From contig JAFDHB010000057.1 in NCBI GenBank assembly GCA_019308985.1, positions 1 through 18,644 of the forward strand: DNA of 18,644 nt, in the 5' to 3' direction. Of this stretch, positions 1-7,966 are shown in pieces. The DNA is from Deltaproteobacteria bacterium. Lineage in GTDB: Bacteria > Desulfobacterota > DSM-4660 > Desulfatiglandales > HGW-15. The translations under genes were made by a program, and so were the position numbers. The stretch's first letter is position 1. Each line of letters opens with the position of its first letter. Below the pieces are notes generated by a model, which was given only the letters and a program-made list of their open reading frames with translations, was not told where the DNA came from and did no database searches.

Positions 1-316
1 GGTGTCCCTTTGTCTTTGGCATGCCGTCCGATATGCACCCTTCCCGCAATAGGTTCCCCCAGAAGGCCAACACCCGCGCTTCATACTGGGCTCCGGCTGT
101 GGCCACCGCAAACCGCGCTACCATCCGCCCCCAGACTCTCGAGTGTCTGAATCACGGGTGGCCCTTGACAAGGAGGGCAGTTATATAGCATAAATGCCCT
201 ATGGTGGGATTCCCCGAGAGGAAAGACCATCTTGGCCCCTGATACTCGGCCCGTGAGAGGGATCGCGGGTGTAATGTGATTTCTTGTCCGCATAGATAGA
301 GAAAGGGGAGGGACAT
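1..316. other. Left-edge region without an assignable gene
   Basis: No gene could be supported in these 316 bases. The + strand is open from the window edge to a stop at 186-188 (about 61 codons), and the - strand has an ATG at 124-122 that stays open to the left edge. Neither translation resembles a family I know. The - strand frame could be the first 41 codons of a gene lying to the left, but its ribosome-binding site is poor. The right part holds a promoter candidate and the leader of the Trm112-like gene, with a purine-rich ribosome-binding site at about 302-312. Confidence 0.5.
165..194 (+). promoter_or_regulatory. Candidate sigma70-type promoter for the Trm112 / malonyl-CoA decarboxylase run
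   Basis: A perfect -35 hexamer TTGACA lies at 165-170, followed after 18 bases by CATAAA at 189-194 (4 of 6 matches to the -10 consensus). A 6-bp inverted repeat, AGGGCA at 174-179 and TGCCCT at 195-200, overlaps the spacer and -10 element and could be an operator or a leader hairpin. It would leave a leader of roughly 115 bases before the ATG at 317. Only the hexamers are seen; activity is inferred. Confidence 0.3.
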
Positions 317-487
317 ATGGCGATAAGCAAAGAACTTCTGGATATCCTGGCGTGCCCTAAGTGCAAGGGGGAGATCCATCTTAACGAGGCGGGAGACGGG
401 TTGATCTGTGACAAGTGCAAGCTCCTTTACGAGATCAGGGATGACATCCCCGTGATGCTCATAGAGGAGGCAAAGCCCATAGAGTGA
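317..487 (+). CDS. Trm112 family (YcaR-like) zinc-ribbon protein
   Basis: This 56-residue protein falls below the usual length cutoff for open-frame lists but is clearly real. It begins MAISKELLDILACPKCKG and has two CxxC knuckles, CPKC at residues 13-16 and CDKC at 31-34, followed by LLYEIRDDIPVMLIEEA. That is the layout of the Trm112/UPF0434 family. Members are small zinc proteins; eukaryotic and archaeal Trm112 is an activating partner of methyltransferases, while the bacterial role is less clear. A strong purine-rich site (GGGGAGGG) precedes ATG 317. The stop is 9 bases before the GTG of the malonyl-CoA decarboxylase gene, so the two are probably cotranscribed. Family assignment is firm; a partner methyltransferase is not visible here. 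Confidence 0.88.
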   Translation: MAISKELLDILACPKCKGEIHLNEAGDGLICDKCKLLYEIRDDIPVMLIEEAKPIE

Positions 488-496
488 GGGATAGGG

Positions 497-1933
497 GTGG
501 TTTCAACAACAGGGTTGACCGAATCCCGGCCTTCCACAGGAATGATGGAAACCAAGGAAAAAGACAGCGCCAGGCAGAAATCCGAGAAGAAGGTCTCGGA
601 AATCATTGGGCTCCTGGAAGCCCTGGGCGGTGATGATTCCAAAGGTGGAGAGGTGTTTGAACAAATCAAGTCCCTTTACTCCGGGCTTGATCTGGCGGAA
701 AAGAAGACCCTCTTCTGCGATATGGTGAAGAGAATCGAGGTGAGGGGAGAAGATATCCTGCCTTGTGTTGAGAAGATAGTCAAGTCGGGCACTGATAATG
801 CAAATTTCCCCGATCTCCTGGCCGACCTTAGAGAATGCACTGCCTCGCCGAGAATGAAGATCTTCAGGAAAATGGCCCAACTCCCCGGCGGGCTCAAATT
901 CATGCTGGAGTTCAGGGGTGATCTTATCTCCGTGCAGCGTTTTTCCGAGACCAGTTTGAGGCCACTTGATACAGACCTGGTCTTGCTCTTTGAGATGTGG
1001 TTTCAAGAGGGGTTTTTGTACCTGGAAGAGATCACACTTGATTCAGCCTATCGGCAGATAGAGTTGATCAAGAACAGCGACCTGGTACACCCCATGACGA
1101 GTATCGAAGAAATGGGGAAGCGCCTGGGGAAAGACAGGAGATGCTTCGCTCTCTATCATAGACTCCTCCCTTATGAACCCGTGATTTTTATAGAGGTGGC
1201 TCTGACAAAGGGTATAGTGAGGAAAATTTCCGACATCCTGGAAAGCAAGGAAATGGAGGTGGATGAGGGGGAGAGAGATACCGCCATATTCTATTCCATA
1301 AACAATACGCAACACGGCCTCACCGGTCTGGGAATGGGGAAGGTGTTGATAGGCCAAGTACTTGATTATCTTAAAAAAGACCAAGAGCAGATAAAGACCT
1401 TCGCTACCATAAGCCCCTTGCCAGGGTTTTGGGAGAATTATTTGAAACCCATCCTCCAGGGAAAGGATGAGCACTTCAGTTTGAAAAAGAAGGATCTTCC
1501 CACCTATTTTTCAAAAAAGGAGATGGCAAGGCTGATTCCTTACGCAGAGGTTGAGGGGGATCTTAAGCATGAGGAACAATGGTTGGGAGAGACACTGCTT
1601 TCCATCCTCTCGGGTGAAGAATGGGTAGAGGATGAACGACTTAGGGAGGCCCTACGCAAGCCCCTTGTCAGGATAGCTTACGACTACATAACCAGGGAAA
1701 GGGATAGCAGGGGAAGGCCCTTGAATCCGGTTGCCAATTTCCATATGGGGAATGGGGCTACCATTTCCCAGAAGCACGTGAACTTCCTGGGGAATCCTTC
1801 TTCGAAGGGTTTGAGGGAATCCTGCGGCATCATGGTCAACTACATTTACAGCCAAAACTGGTTGAGCCAGATAAGGAAATCCATTCGATTGTTAAACAGG
1901 TTTGAGATCAAGGGTATCTTCACAAGGGGCTGA
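497..1933 (+). CDS. Malonyl-CoA decarboxylase
   Basis: This 478-residue cytosolic enzyme should convert malonyl-CoA to acetyl-CoA and CO2. It is recognised by the MCD family run: LPGGLKFMLEFRGDL (129-143), LDTDLVLLFEMWFQEGFL (157-174), HPMTSIEEMGKRLGKDRRCFALYH (198-221), EPVIFIEVALTKGI (227-240), AIFYSINNTQHGL (263-275), TFATISPLPGF (301-311) and NPVANFHMGNG (410-420). By motif alignment Ser267 and His416 match the catalytic Ser-His pair known from the human and bacterial enzymes. Residues 1-30 look unstructured. The GTG start has GAGGG six bases upstream; ATG 542 or 545 (M16/M17) is an alternative with a poorer site. It lies 9 bases after the Trm112 gene and 33 before the FAD/Fe-S gene, suggesting one operon. 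Its role here may be to dispose of malonyl-CoA formed from a C3 or dicarboxylic intermediate. Confidence 0.9.
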   Translation: MVSTTGLTESRPSTGMMETKEKDSARQKSEKKVSEIIGLLEALGGDDSKGGEVFEQIKSLYSGLDLAEKKTLFCDMVKRIEVRGEDILPCVEKIVKSGTDNANFPDLLADLRECTASPRMKIFRKMAQLPGGLKFMLEFRGDLISVQRFSETSLRPLDTDLVLLFEMWFQEGFLYLEEITLDSAYRQIELIKNSDLVHPMTSIEEMGKRLGKDRRCFALYHRLLPYEPVIFIEVALTKGIVRKISDILESKEMEVDEGERDTAIFYSINNTQHGLTGLGMGKVLIGQVLDYLKKDQEQIKTFATISPLPGFWENYLKPILQGKDEHFSLKKKDLPTYFSKKEMARLIPYAEVEGDLKHEEQWLGETLLSILSGEEWVEDERLREALRKPLVRIAYDYITRERDSRGRPLNPVANFHMGNGATISQKHVNFLGNPSSKGLRESCGIMVNYIYSQNWLSQIRKSIRLLNRFEIKGIFTRG

Positions 1934-1966
1934 TGGTCCCCTAGGTTACTCTACGGAGGTTGACAA

Positions 1967-4564
1967 ATGGACGTGTATTCAGAATTGAGGGATATCGTCG
2001 GTTCGGAGAATGTGTTCACTGATCGGGTGGAATGCCTGTGTTATTCACGGGATATGTCGGTTCACCAAGGGGTGCCCGATGCCCTCGTCTTCCCCGGGAC
2101 AACGGAGCAGATATCCAAGATAATGAAGCTGGCATCCAGGGAAAAGGTCCCCGTGGTCGCCCGAGGATCGGGCACGAGCGTGACGGGAGCGGTACTACCC
2201 GTAAAAGGGGGGCTGCTGCTGGATCTCCATCTCATGAACAGCATTATTGAGATAAACAGAGAGGATTTCTACGCGAGGGTCGAGCCAGGGGTAATCTGCA
2301 TGGACCTGAACCGGGCCTTGGCAAAAGACGACCTGATGTTTCCTCCCAATCCAGGGAGCGAGATCATAGCCACCATAGGGGGGATGGTCTCAACAAATGC
2401 AAGCGGTCACAGGGCCGTTAAGTACGGTACGACTCGTGATTACGTGAAGGGGCTGAAAGTGGTGCTTGCCGATGGAACCGTGTTCGAGACAGGGACCACG
2501 GCTCCCAAGACTTCCCTGGGTTATGACCTGACGCGCCTGTTTTGCGCAGCGGAGGGAACCTTGGGCATAATTACGGAAATAACGGTCAAGATAGAGCCGA
2601 GGCCGGAATATGGGGCCCTGGCTTTGGCGATCTTCGGTGATCTGAACCGGGCTGGAGATGCAGTGGCGGAGATAAGCAAGTCCGGTATCAAGCTGGCAGG
2701 GTGCGAGATACTGGACAAATTCAGCCTCAAGGTAGTGGAAGAGGCCCTGGGCAGGGACGTGAGTGGCATAGAGGCGATGCTGTTGATCGAAGCGGACGGG
2801 CCCAGGGATGTTGTCCTCAGGGATATGAAGAGGATAGAAGAGATATGCAGGAATTACAATGTCCAAGAATTTGACTGGACGGATGATCCCTCAAAGAGGG
2901 AAGAGATGATGCTGGCCAGAGGACGCCTTGTCCCCACCCTCTCCAGGATTGAGCCCGGTAACCGACTCATAGCAATCGCCGAAGACCCTGGTGTACCTTC
3001 CAGTAAGATCCCGGAGACCATCAGGAGGGCCCAGGCAATTGGAGAAAAATATAATCTCAGAATAGCTACCTTTGGTCATGTGGGTGACGGCAATGTCCAT
3101 ACCACGTTCGTCACCAATGTCAGGAGCCGGGAGGAGTGGGAAAGACTGAGATCGGCGGCAGAGGAATTGGTAGGAATCGCCCTGGAAATGCACGGGACTC
3201 TGAGCGCCGAACATGGCACCGGCTTGGCCAGGGCTCCCCACATAGAGAAGCAGCTGGGCCCGGGACTGGAGGTAATGAGGAAGATCAAGCAGGCCCTTGA
3301 TCCCGACAATATTTTGAATCCGGGGAAAATGGGGCTTGAGGAGCGCAAAGCAGACATCTACGATTACTTCACTTTCAAACCGCTGGTAGAGGACCCGGAC
3401 GGGATAAAGAGCTTGGGCGAAGAGGTGGATAACGAAGTCCTCGCCTGTATCCATTGCGGTTTTTGCAGATTGGGGTGCCCTACCTTTTCGGTCACGCACA
3501 GGGAGTCCAGGAATGCCAGGGGGAGAAACGCGCTGGCATACTACCTTTTGACCGGTTCCATAGATAGTTCGGAGGAGCTTTCAGAGGCCTTTTACAGTTG
3601 TACGACCTGCCAGGCCTGTACATACTTTTGCCCCGCCCAGATAAAGGTGGATGAGATCGTCGAAGGGGTGAGGAAAAGACTCTACCAGGATGGCTTTGTG
3701 CCGGATTCCATACGTGCGGTCAGCGAGAATATCCTCAAGACAGGCAATGTCTACGCGAGTGCCAGGGAGGCGAGGATAAACGTATACCCGGCCGGTCTCA
3801 AGGAAAAGGCGCTCAAGGGCACACTCAAGTCAAAGGCTGAAACCCTGCTTTTCATGGGTTGTGTCCCAAGCTACCTTGACATGAAGATGGTGCCGAGCCT
3901 TCTCAAGCCCCTGGAAGCTGCAGGTGTTGATTACACCACACTTTCCGCCGAGGAAAACTGTTGCGGCTTCCCCTTGTACTTGATGGGGTCTGATCTTTTT
4001 GAGGGGCACGCCAAGGGGCTGGTAGAACGCATTCGTGCGACCGGCGCAAAGGAAATCGTTACGCCCTGTGCTGGTTGTTACAAGACCTTTAAGAAGATTT
4101 ATCCCCGACTGGGAGATTTTGATATGGGGGTGTGGCATTCGGTCCATTACCTCTTGAAACTCGTAAGGGATGGAAAAATAAGGTTTGAAGGGGACCTGGG
4201 AAAGAAGGTCACCTACCATGACCCCTGTGACTTGGGTCGGGCCTTCAAGATCTTTGAAGAACCCAGAGAAATCCTCGAGAGTATCCCAGGACTTGAGTAC
4301 AGGGAGATGGCCAGAAACAGGCTTCAGGCCCGCTGCTGCGGGGGGGGAGGGGGTGTCCAGGCCCACGACCCGGATCTGGCCGTAAGGATGGCTGCGGAGC
4401 GGGTACGAGATGCATTGGCTGTGGAGGCTGAGATCATGGTCTCAGGTTGTGCTGCTTGCAAGGACAACCTGAAGAAGGGAGCAAAGGCTATTCCCAAGGA
4501 GGAGAGGGGCAAGATCAAGATCATGGATATTACGGAAATGGTGGCATCTGCAATGGGGAGGTAA
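1967..4564 (+). CDS. Fused FAD-linked dehydrogenase and Fe-S/CCG oxidoreductase (GlcD-GlcF type)
   Basis: This 865-residue protein combines two parts usually encoded separately. Residues 1-460 are a PCMH-type FAD-binding oxidase: RGSGTSVTG (66-74), PPNPGSE (126-132), GGMVSTNASGHRAVKYG (138-154), then the C-terminal FAD domain with HVGDGNVH (371-378) and EHGTG (415-419). Residues 490-865 carry two [4Fe-4S] motifs of CxxCxxCxxxCP type (Cys494/497/500/504 and Cys545/548/551/555) and two CCG domains (Cys-Cys at 665-666 with CAGC 701-704; Cys-Cys at 790-791 with CAAC 828-831). The family oxidises 2-hydroxy acids such as D-lactate or glycolate and passes electrons to quinone or another carrier. The exact substrate cannot be read from sequence. 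There is no signal peptide or membrane segment. ATG 1967 has GGAGG seven bases upstream. The gene lies 33 bases after malonyl-CoA decarboxylase. Confidence 0.9.
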   Translation: MDVYSELRDIVGSENVFTDRVECLCYSRDMSVHQGVPDALVFPGTTEQISKIMKLASREKVPVVARGSGTSVTGAVLPVKGGLLLDLHLMNSIIEINREDFYARVEPGVICMDLNRALAKDDLMFPPNPGSEIIATIGGMVSTNASGHRAVKYGTTRDYVKGLKVVLADGTVFETGTTAPKTSLGYDLTRLFCAAEGTLGIITEITVKIEPRPEYGALALAIFGDLNRAGDAVAEISKSGIKLAGCEILDKFSLKVVEEALGRDVSGIEAMLLIEADGPRDVVLRDMKRIEEICRNYNVQEFDWTDDPSKREEMMLARGRLVPTLSRIEPGNRLIAIAEDPGVPSSKIPETIRRAQAIGEKYNLRIATFGHVGDGNVHTTFVTNVRSREEWERLRSAAEELVGIALEMHGTLSAEHGTGLARAPHIEKQLGPGLEVMRKIKQALDPDNILNPGKMGLEERKADIYDYFTFKPLVEDPDGIKSLGEEVDNEVLACIHCGFCRLGCPTFSVTHRESRNARGRNALAYYLLTGSIDSSEELSEAFYSCTTCQACTYFCPAQIKVDEIVEGVRKRLYQDGFVPDSIRAVSENILKTGNVYASAREARINVYPAGLKEKALKGTLKSKAETLLFMGCVPSYLDMKMVPSLLKPLEAAGVDYTTLSAEENCCGFPLYLMGSDLFEGHAKGLVERIRATGAKEIVTPCAGCYKTFKKIYPRLGDFDMGVWHSVHYLLKLVRDGKIRFEGDLGKKVTYHDPCDLGRAFKIFEEPREILESIPGLEYREMARNRLQARCCGGGGGVQAHDPDLAVRMAAERVRDALAVEAEIMVSGCAACKDNLKKGAKAIPKEERGKIKIMDITEMVASAMGR

Positions 4565-4704
4565 TATCCATGGTCCTTGCACTTCAAAATCTCATGGAAT
4601 GAGAGGAGGTTCCTTGGGCCTAGGGAACGGTTTGAGAGCCCCGGGGACCAGAGCATCACAATGACGCTAAATCAATGAAGGCATCTCAGCCAAAAACGAA
4701 ATAG

Positions 4705-4736
4705 GCTAATTTGAGCTAGATATTGATCGAATTAGC
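4705..4736. promoter_or_regulatory. Inverted repeat upstream of the acyl-CoA ligase gene
   Basis: GCTAATT at 4705-4711 is repeated in inverse as AATTAGC at 4730-4736 with 18 bases between, in an AT-rich pocket 37 bases before the ATG at 4773. Size and position fit an operator for a dimeric regulator, but no regulator gene is in the window. The 208-base gap before the ligase gene makes a separate promoter plausible. The dyad is seen; the function is inferred. Confidence 0.25.
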
Positions 4737-4772
4737 GCAAAGAGCTTGTGCCAGGGGAAGGAGGGGTTTGCC

Positions 4773-6356
4773 ATGTTGAAAAGCAGATGGCTGAACGTAG
4801 GGGTGGTCCTGAAAATGAATGCAATAAACTACCCCGAAAAACTTGGGTGGCAGGACAAGTTCAAAGAATATAGCTTCAAGGACTGGAATGAAAGATCCTG
4901 CCGGCTGGCTAATGGACTTACCGACCTGGGGGTCGGACATAGGGATACCTTTGCAGTTATCTCCTACAACAGGGGAGAGTGGATGGACATATATGCTGGG
5001 TGCGCAAAGGGAGGGCAGATTGTTGTCCCAATAATGTTCAGGCTGGCTGGGCCTGAGATAGAGTATATCGTCAACCATTCAGAGTGCAAGGCTTTCATAG
5101 TGGAAAAACCCTTTGTAGAGATCATAGACAGTATCAGGGATAAACTTCCCGTCCCGGAAGACGCCTATGTTTACTTGGGCGAGGATCCTGTGCCGGAGGG
5201 CTACCTGGGATACGAGCAGTGGCTGGCCGAGTCATCACCCGAGGAGCCTGATCTCATGGTGGATGGGGCGGACACATGGACCATAATGTACACTTCCGGG
5301 ACCACCGGGCGGCCTAAGGGGGTGGTGAGGACCCACGAGAGTTACATGGCAGAATACGTCCTGAACAATATCAACATGGGCGTTCGTCCCACCGACAAGG
5401 TGATGCTGGTTATGCCCATGTGTCACGTGAATTCCATATTCTACTCATTCCCCTATACGCTGGTTACAGCCCCTGTGTTTGTTTACAACATGGTCAGCTT
5501 TGACCCCGAAGACTTACTTCGGACGATAGAGAGATACAAGATCACCTTCACATCCCTGGTCCCAACCCACTATATCATGATGCTGGCCCTGCCCGGCGAG
5601 ATAAAGAACAGTATAGATGTCTCCTCCATTCGCCAATTGCTGGTCTCGTCCGCGCCTGCCAGGAAAGACCTGAAGGTGGCGATAATGGAATATTTCAAGA
5701 ACGCCGAGTTATGGGAGGCCTACGGAAGCACGGAGGGGGGGCTTGTCACATTGCTGAGACCAGAGGATCAATTCAAGAAGCTGGGGTCAATAGGCAGGGA
5801 GATATTCGGGACGGACAGGATCAGGATCTTGGATGAAAACAGAAAAGAGGTGCCGGACGGTGAGGTCGGAGAGTTGTTCTACAGGACCCCCATGCTGTTC
5901 AGCGAGTACCTGAAGGAGCCTGAAAAGACCAAGGAGGCCTTTGACGGGGAATGGTCCTCCGCCGGTGATATGGTCAGGCGTGACCCGGATGGTTACTACG
6001 TCTTGGTGGATAGGAAGGCCAACATGATCATTACCGGCGGGGAGAATGTCTATCCTTCAGAGGTTGAAAGTGTCGTGGGCGCCCACAGGGCGGTGAAGGA
6101 TGTGGCGGTTATCGGCGTCCCCGACGAAAAGTGGGGTGAGGCGGTGAAGGCCGTCGTGGTCCTACACGACGGTTTCGAACCAAGCGAGGGACTTGCAAAG
6201 GAGATCATCGATAGCACGCGGGGTAAGCTCGCAGGCTTTAAGAGACCAAAATCCATTGATTTTATCAATGATGAAGATATGCCCAGGACACCCACCGGAA
6301 AAGTACTTCACCGTATTCTCAGGGAGAGATACGGCAAATGGAGCGAGCAGACCTAG
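4773..6356 (+). CDS. AMP-forming acyl-CoA synthetase / ligase
   Basis: This 527-residue member of the ANL superfamily activates a carboxylic acid to its CoA thioester through an acyl-adenylate. All core motifs are present: P-loop YTSGTTGRPKG (173-183), YGSTE (317-321), GEWSSAGDM (392-400), hinge and A8 region DRKANMIITGGENVYPSEVE (413-432), and the catalytic lysine in PTGK (Lys510). The acid bound is not determined; fatty, dicarboxylic and aromatic acids are all possible. I chose ATG 4773 because GGAAGGAGGGG lies just upstream; the frame is open further upstream to a TTG at 4746, which lacks such a site. The thiolase gene follows 285 bases later. The neighbours suggest a catabolic acyl-CoA pathway rather than lipid synthesis. 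Confidence 0.88.
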   Translation: MLKSRWLNVGVVLKMNAINYPEKLGWQDKFKEYSFKDWNERSCRLANGLTDLGVGHRDTFAVISYNRGEWMDIYAGCAKGGQIVVPIMFRLAGPEIEYIVNHSECKAFIVEKPFVEIIDSIRDKLPVPEDAYVYLGEDPVPEGYLGYEQWLAESSPEEPDLMVDGADTWTIMYTSGTTGRPKGVVRTHESYMAEYVLNNINMGVRPTDKVMLVMPMCHVNSIFYSFPYTLVTAPVFVYNMVSFDPEDLLRTIERYKITFTSLVPTHYIMMLALPGEIKNSIDVSSIRQLLVSSAPARKDLKVAIMEYFKNAELWEAYGSTEGGLVTLLRPEDQFKKLGSIGREIFGTDRIRILDENRKEVPDGEVGELFYRTPMLFSEYLKEPEKTKEAFDGEWSSAGDMVRRDPDGYYVLVDRKANMIITGGENVYPSEVESVVGAHRAVKDVAVIGVPDEKWGEAVKAVVVLHDGFEPSEGLAKEIIDSTRGKLAGFKRPKSIDFINDEDMPRTPTGKVLHRILRERYGKWSEQT

Positions 6357-6366
6357 CTGGAATAGC

Positions 6367-6395
6367 TTGATTTTTGCGTCGCCATGATATATAGG
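6367..6395 (+). promoter_or_regulatory. Weak promoter candidate before the thiolase gene
   Basis: TTGATT at 6367-6372 is followed by an AT-rich TATATA at 6388-6393 (15-base spacer) or TATAGG at 6390-6395 (17-base spacer). It lies just after the ligase stop and upstream of the structured repeat, so a transcript from it would carry the whole repeat as a 5' leader. Support is only hexamer similarity. Confidence 0.18.
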
Positions 6396-6464
6396 GTGCC
6401 CAGGTCATGAGATGGAGGGAAAATACAAGCAGAGAACCGTTCATAGAAAAGGATATCACAAAGA

Positions 6465-6621
6465 TTGACCAACTCGTAAAAAGTCAAAATTGAGATGGCA
6501 AAGTAAAAAGCTTCAAGTTCAAGGCGCGCAAATCTCGTGTGATGAGGGGTACTTAGCGTACGCCGCAATCACAACGAGATGAATCGCAACGCAGAAATCG
6601 GACTTTTTACGAAGCCATCAA
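6465..6621. repeat. Dispersed nested inverted-repeat element, copy A
   Basis: The ends carry a perfect 12-bp inverted repeat, TCGTAAAAAGTC at 6474-6485 and its complement at 6601-6612, with further TTGA/TCAA matches at 6465-6468 and 6618-6621. Inside is the shared core AAGGCGCGCAAATCT (6521-6535) and a second, inner dyad: TCTCGTGTGAT at 6533-6543 pairs with ATCACAACGAGA at 6568-6579 (one bulged base). The GTAC...GTACGCCGCA motif lies in its loop. Copies B (14502-14599) and C (17632-17758) share the core. No coding capacity; it ends 20 bases before the thiolase start. Confidence 0.8.
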
Positions 6622-6641
6622 GATTTGAGGAGGGAAAACAG

Positions 6642-7838
6642 ATGCTGACAAAAGCCTTCATACCTTACAATGGTTACTATTCGTCTCCGTTCTGCAGGTG
6701 GCAAGGATCCATGGCGAATGAAAACTCGATCGTGCTGGGGGGAAAGACGGCGAGGGAGTGGATGCTGAAAAAGGACATCGATCCCACTATACTTGATTAC
6801 CTGTACTATGGTACCACCGTAGCCCAGCACCGTATGTTTTTCAGTCACGCCTGGTCTGCCGCCATGATCGTTGACAACAAAAAACCGCTGCCTGCCTTGA
6901 TGGTGAACCAGGCCTGCACCACTTCAACTACCTGCATTCATCTCTGCGCCGTCAATATTGAAAACGGGCTCTATGACACGGCCTTTGCCCTGATGTCGGA
7001 TCGTTGTTCAAACGGCCCTCACACTGTCTGGCCCAATCCGCTAGCACCCGGGGGGGAGGTGGAGTCTGAGAACTGGATGATGGACAACTTCAACAACGAT
7101 CCCAACGTGGGTCTGAAGATGATACAAACAGCAGAGAACGTGGCCAAAGAGATAGGGGTAACAAAGGAGGAGTGTGACGAGGTCACCTTGAGACGTTATG
7201 AGCAATACCAGGATGCACTGGCCGATGACAGGGCCTTTCAAAAGAGGTACATGCAGCCCGTCGAGGTGAGGATCGGCAGGAAGAAGACGGCGGTAATCGA
7301 AGCCGACGAGGGAGTGATACCAACGACTGCTGAAGGGCTGGCCAAGTTGAAGCCGCTCGAACCCGGCGGGGTGCTGACCTTCGGTACCCAGACATACCCC
7401 GCAGACGGCAACTGCGGGTTTATAGTGACCACGCGGGAAAAGGCCAAAGAGCTGAGTAAGGATCCGAGCATAGAGATACAGATACTCTCATACGGCTTTG
7501 CCAGGGAGAGGAAGGGTTTCATGGCCGCGGCCCCGGTTCCTGCGGCACAGATGGCTCTCTCCATCGCAGGCTTGAAGGTGGAAGACATGAAGGCCATCAA
7601 GACCCACAACCCCTTTGCTGTCAATGACATCAACATGGCCAGGAAGATGAATATGGATGTCATGAAGATGAATAACTACGGAAGCTCATTGATTTACGGC
7701 CATCCACAAGGACCGACCGCCGGGAGGTTGATTGCAGAATTGCTGGAGGAACTCGTAATTCTCGGTGGAGGATACGGACTTTGGGCCGGGTGTGCAGCAG
7801 GGGATACGGCGGCTGCAATGGTCTTCAAGGTCGGATAG
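6642..7838 (+). CDS. Thiolase family protein (divergent acetyl-CoA acyltransferase)
   Basis: This 398-residue protein belongs to the thiolase superfamily, which cleaves 3-oxoacyl-CoA with CoA or runs the reverse condensation. The start region IPYNGYYSSPFCRWQGS resembles other divergent thiolases of this kind. The nucleophile is probably Cys92 in NQACTTSTTC. The C-terminal catalytic pair is His354 in GHPQGPTAGR and Cys384 in GCAAGDTA. The usual NEAF motif is replaced by THNPFAVND (321-329). The frame is open to ATG 6579, but those 21 extra codons derive from repeat copy A. ATG 6642 has GAGGAGGG about eight bases upstream and is the better start. A terminator follows at 7883. The substrate is unknown; pairing with the ligase upstream suggests a shared pathway. 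Confidence 0.85.
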   Translation: MLTKAFIPYNGYYSSPFCRWQGSMANENSIVLGGKTAREWMLKKDIDPTILDYLYYGTTVAQHRMFFSHAWSAAMIVDNKKPLPALMVNQACTTSTTCIHLCAVNIENGLYDTAFALMSDRCSNGPHTVWPNPLAPGGEVESENWMMDNFNNDPNVGLKMIQTAENVAKEIGVTKEECDEVTLRRYEQYQDALADDRAFQKRYMQPVEVRIGRKKTAVIEADEGVIPTTAEGLAKLKPLEPGGVLTFGTQTYPADGNCGFIVTTREKAKELSKDPSIEIQILSYGFARERKGFMAAAPVPAAQMALSIAGLKVEDMKAIKTHNPFAVNDINMARKMNMDVMKMNNYGSSLIYGHPQGPTAGRLIAELLEELVILGGGYGLWAGCAAGDTAAAMVFKVG

Positions 7839-7882
7839 GTTCTATATCTCGACTACCTCTTGACACCTGTGGAAATGTAAAA

Positions 7883-7919
7883 GGCCGGGATGTTGTACTT
7901 GCATATCCCGGCCGTTTTT
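7883..7919 (+). terminator. Rho-independent terminator after the thiolase gene
   Basis: A 9-bp GC-rich stem, GGCCGGGAT at 7883-7891 with ATCCCGGCC at 7905-7913, closes a 13-base loop and is followed by GTTTTT. It lies 44 bases past the thiolase stop and 48 before the phosphate permease start, so it separates the acyl-CoA genes from the phosphate-transport genes. Confidence 0.85.
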
Positions 7920-7966
7920 GATAGCCGGCAGGTTGACGTGATTCCGCGGACGCAGCGAAAAGGGAC

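Noticed and set aside
1..124. Possible start of a - strand gene running off the left edge (ATG at 124-122)
   Set aside because: Only 41 codons are visible, the upstream site is too close to the ATG, and nothing in the translation is recognisable. Left unassigned.
2891..3499. Open frame of 202 codons on the - strand
   Set aside because: Antisense to the FAD/Fe-S fusion gene at its most conserved part (HVGDGN, EHGTG); no support of its own.
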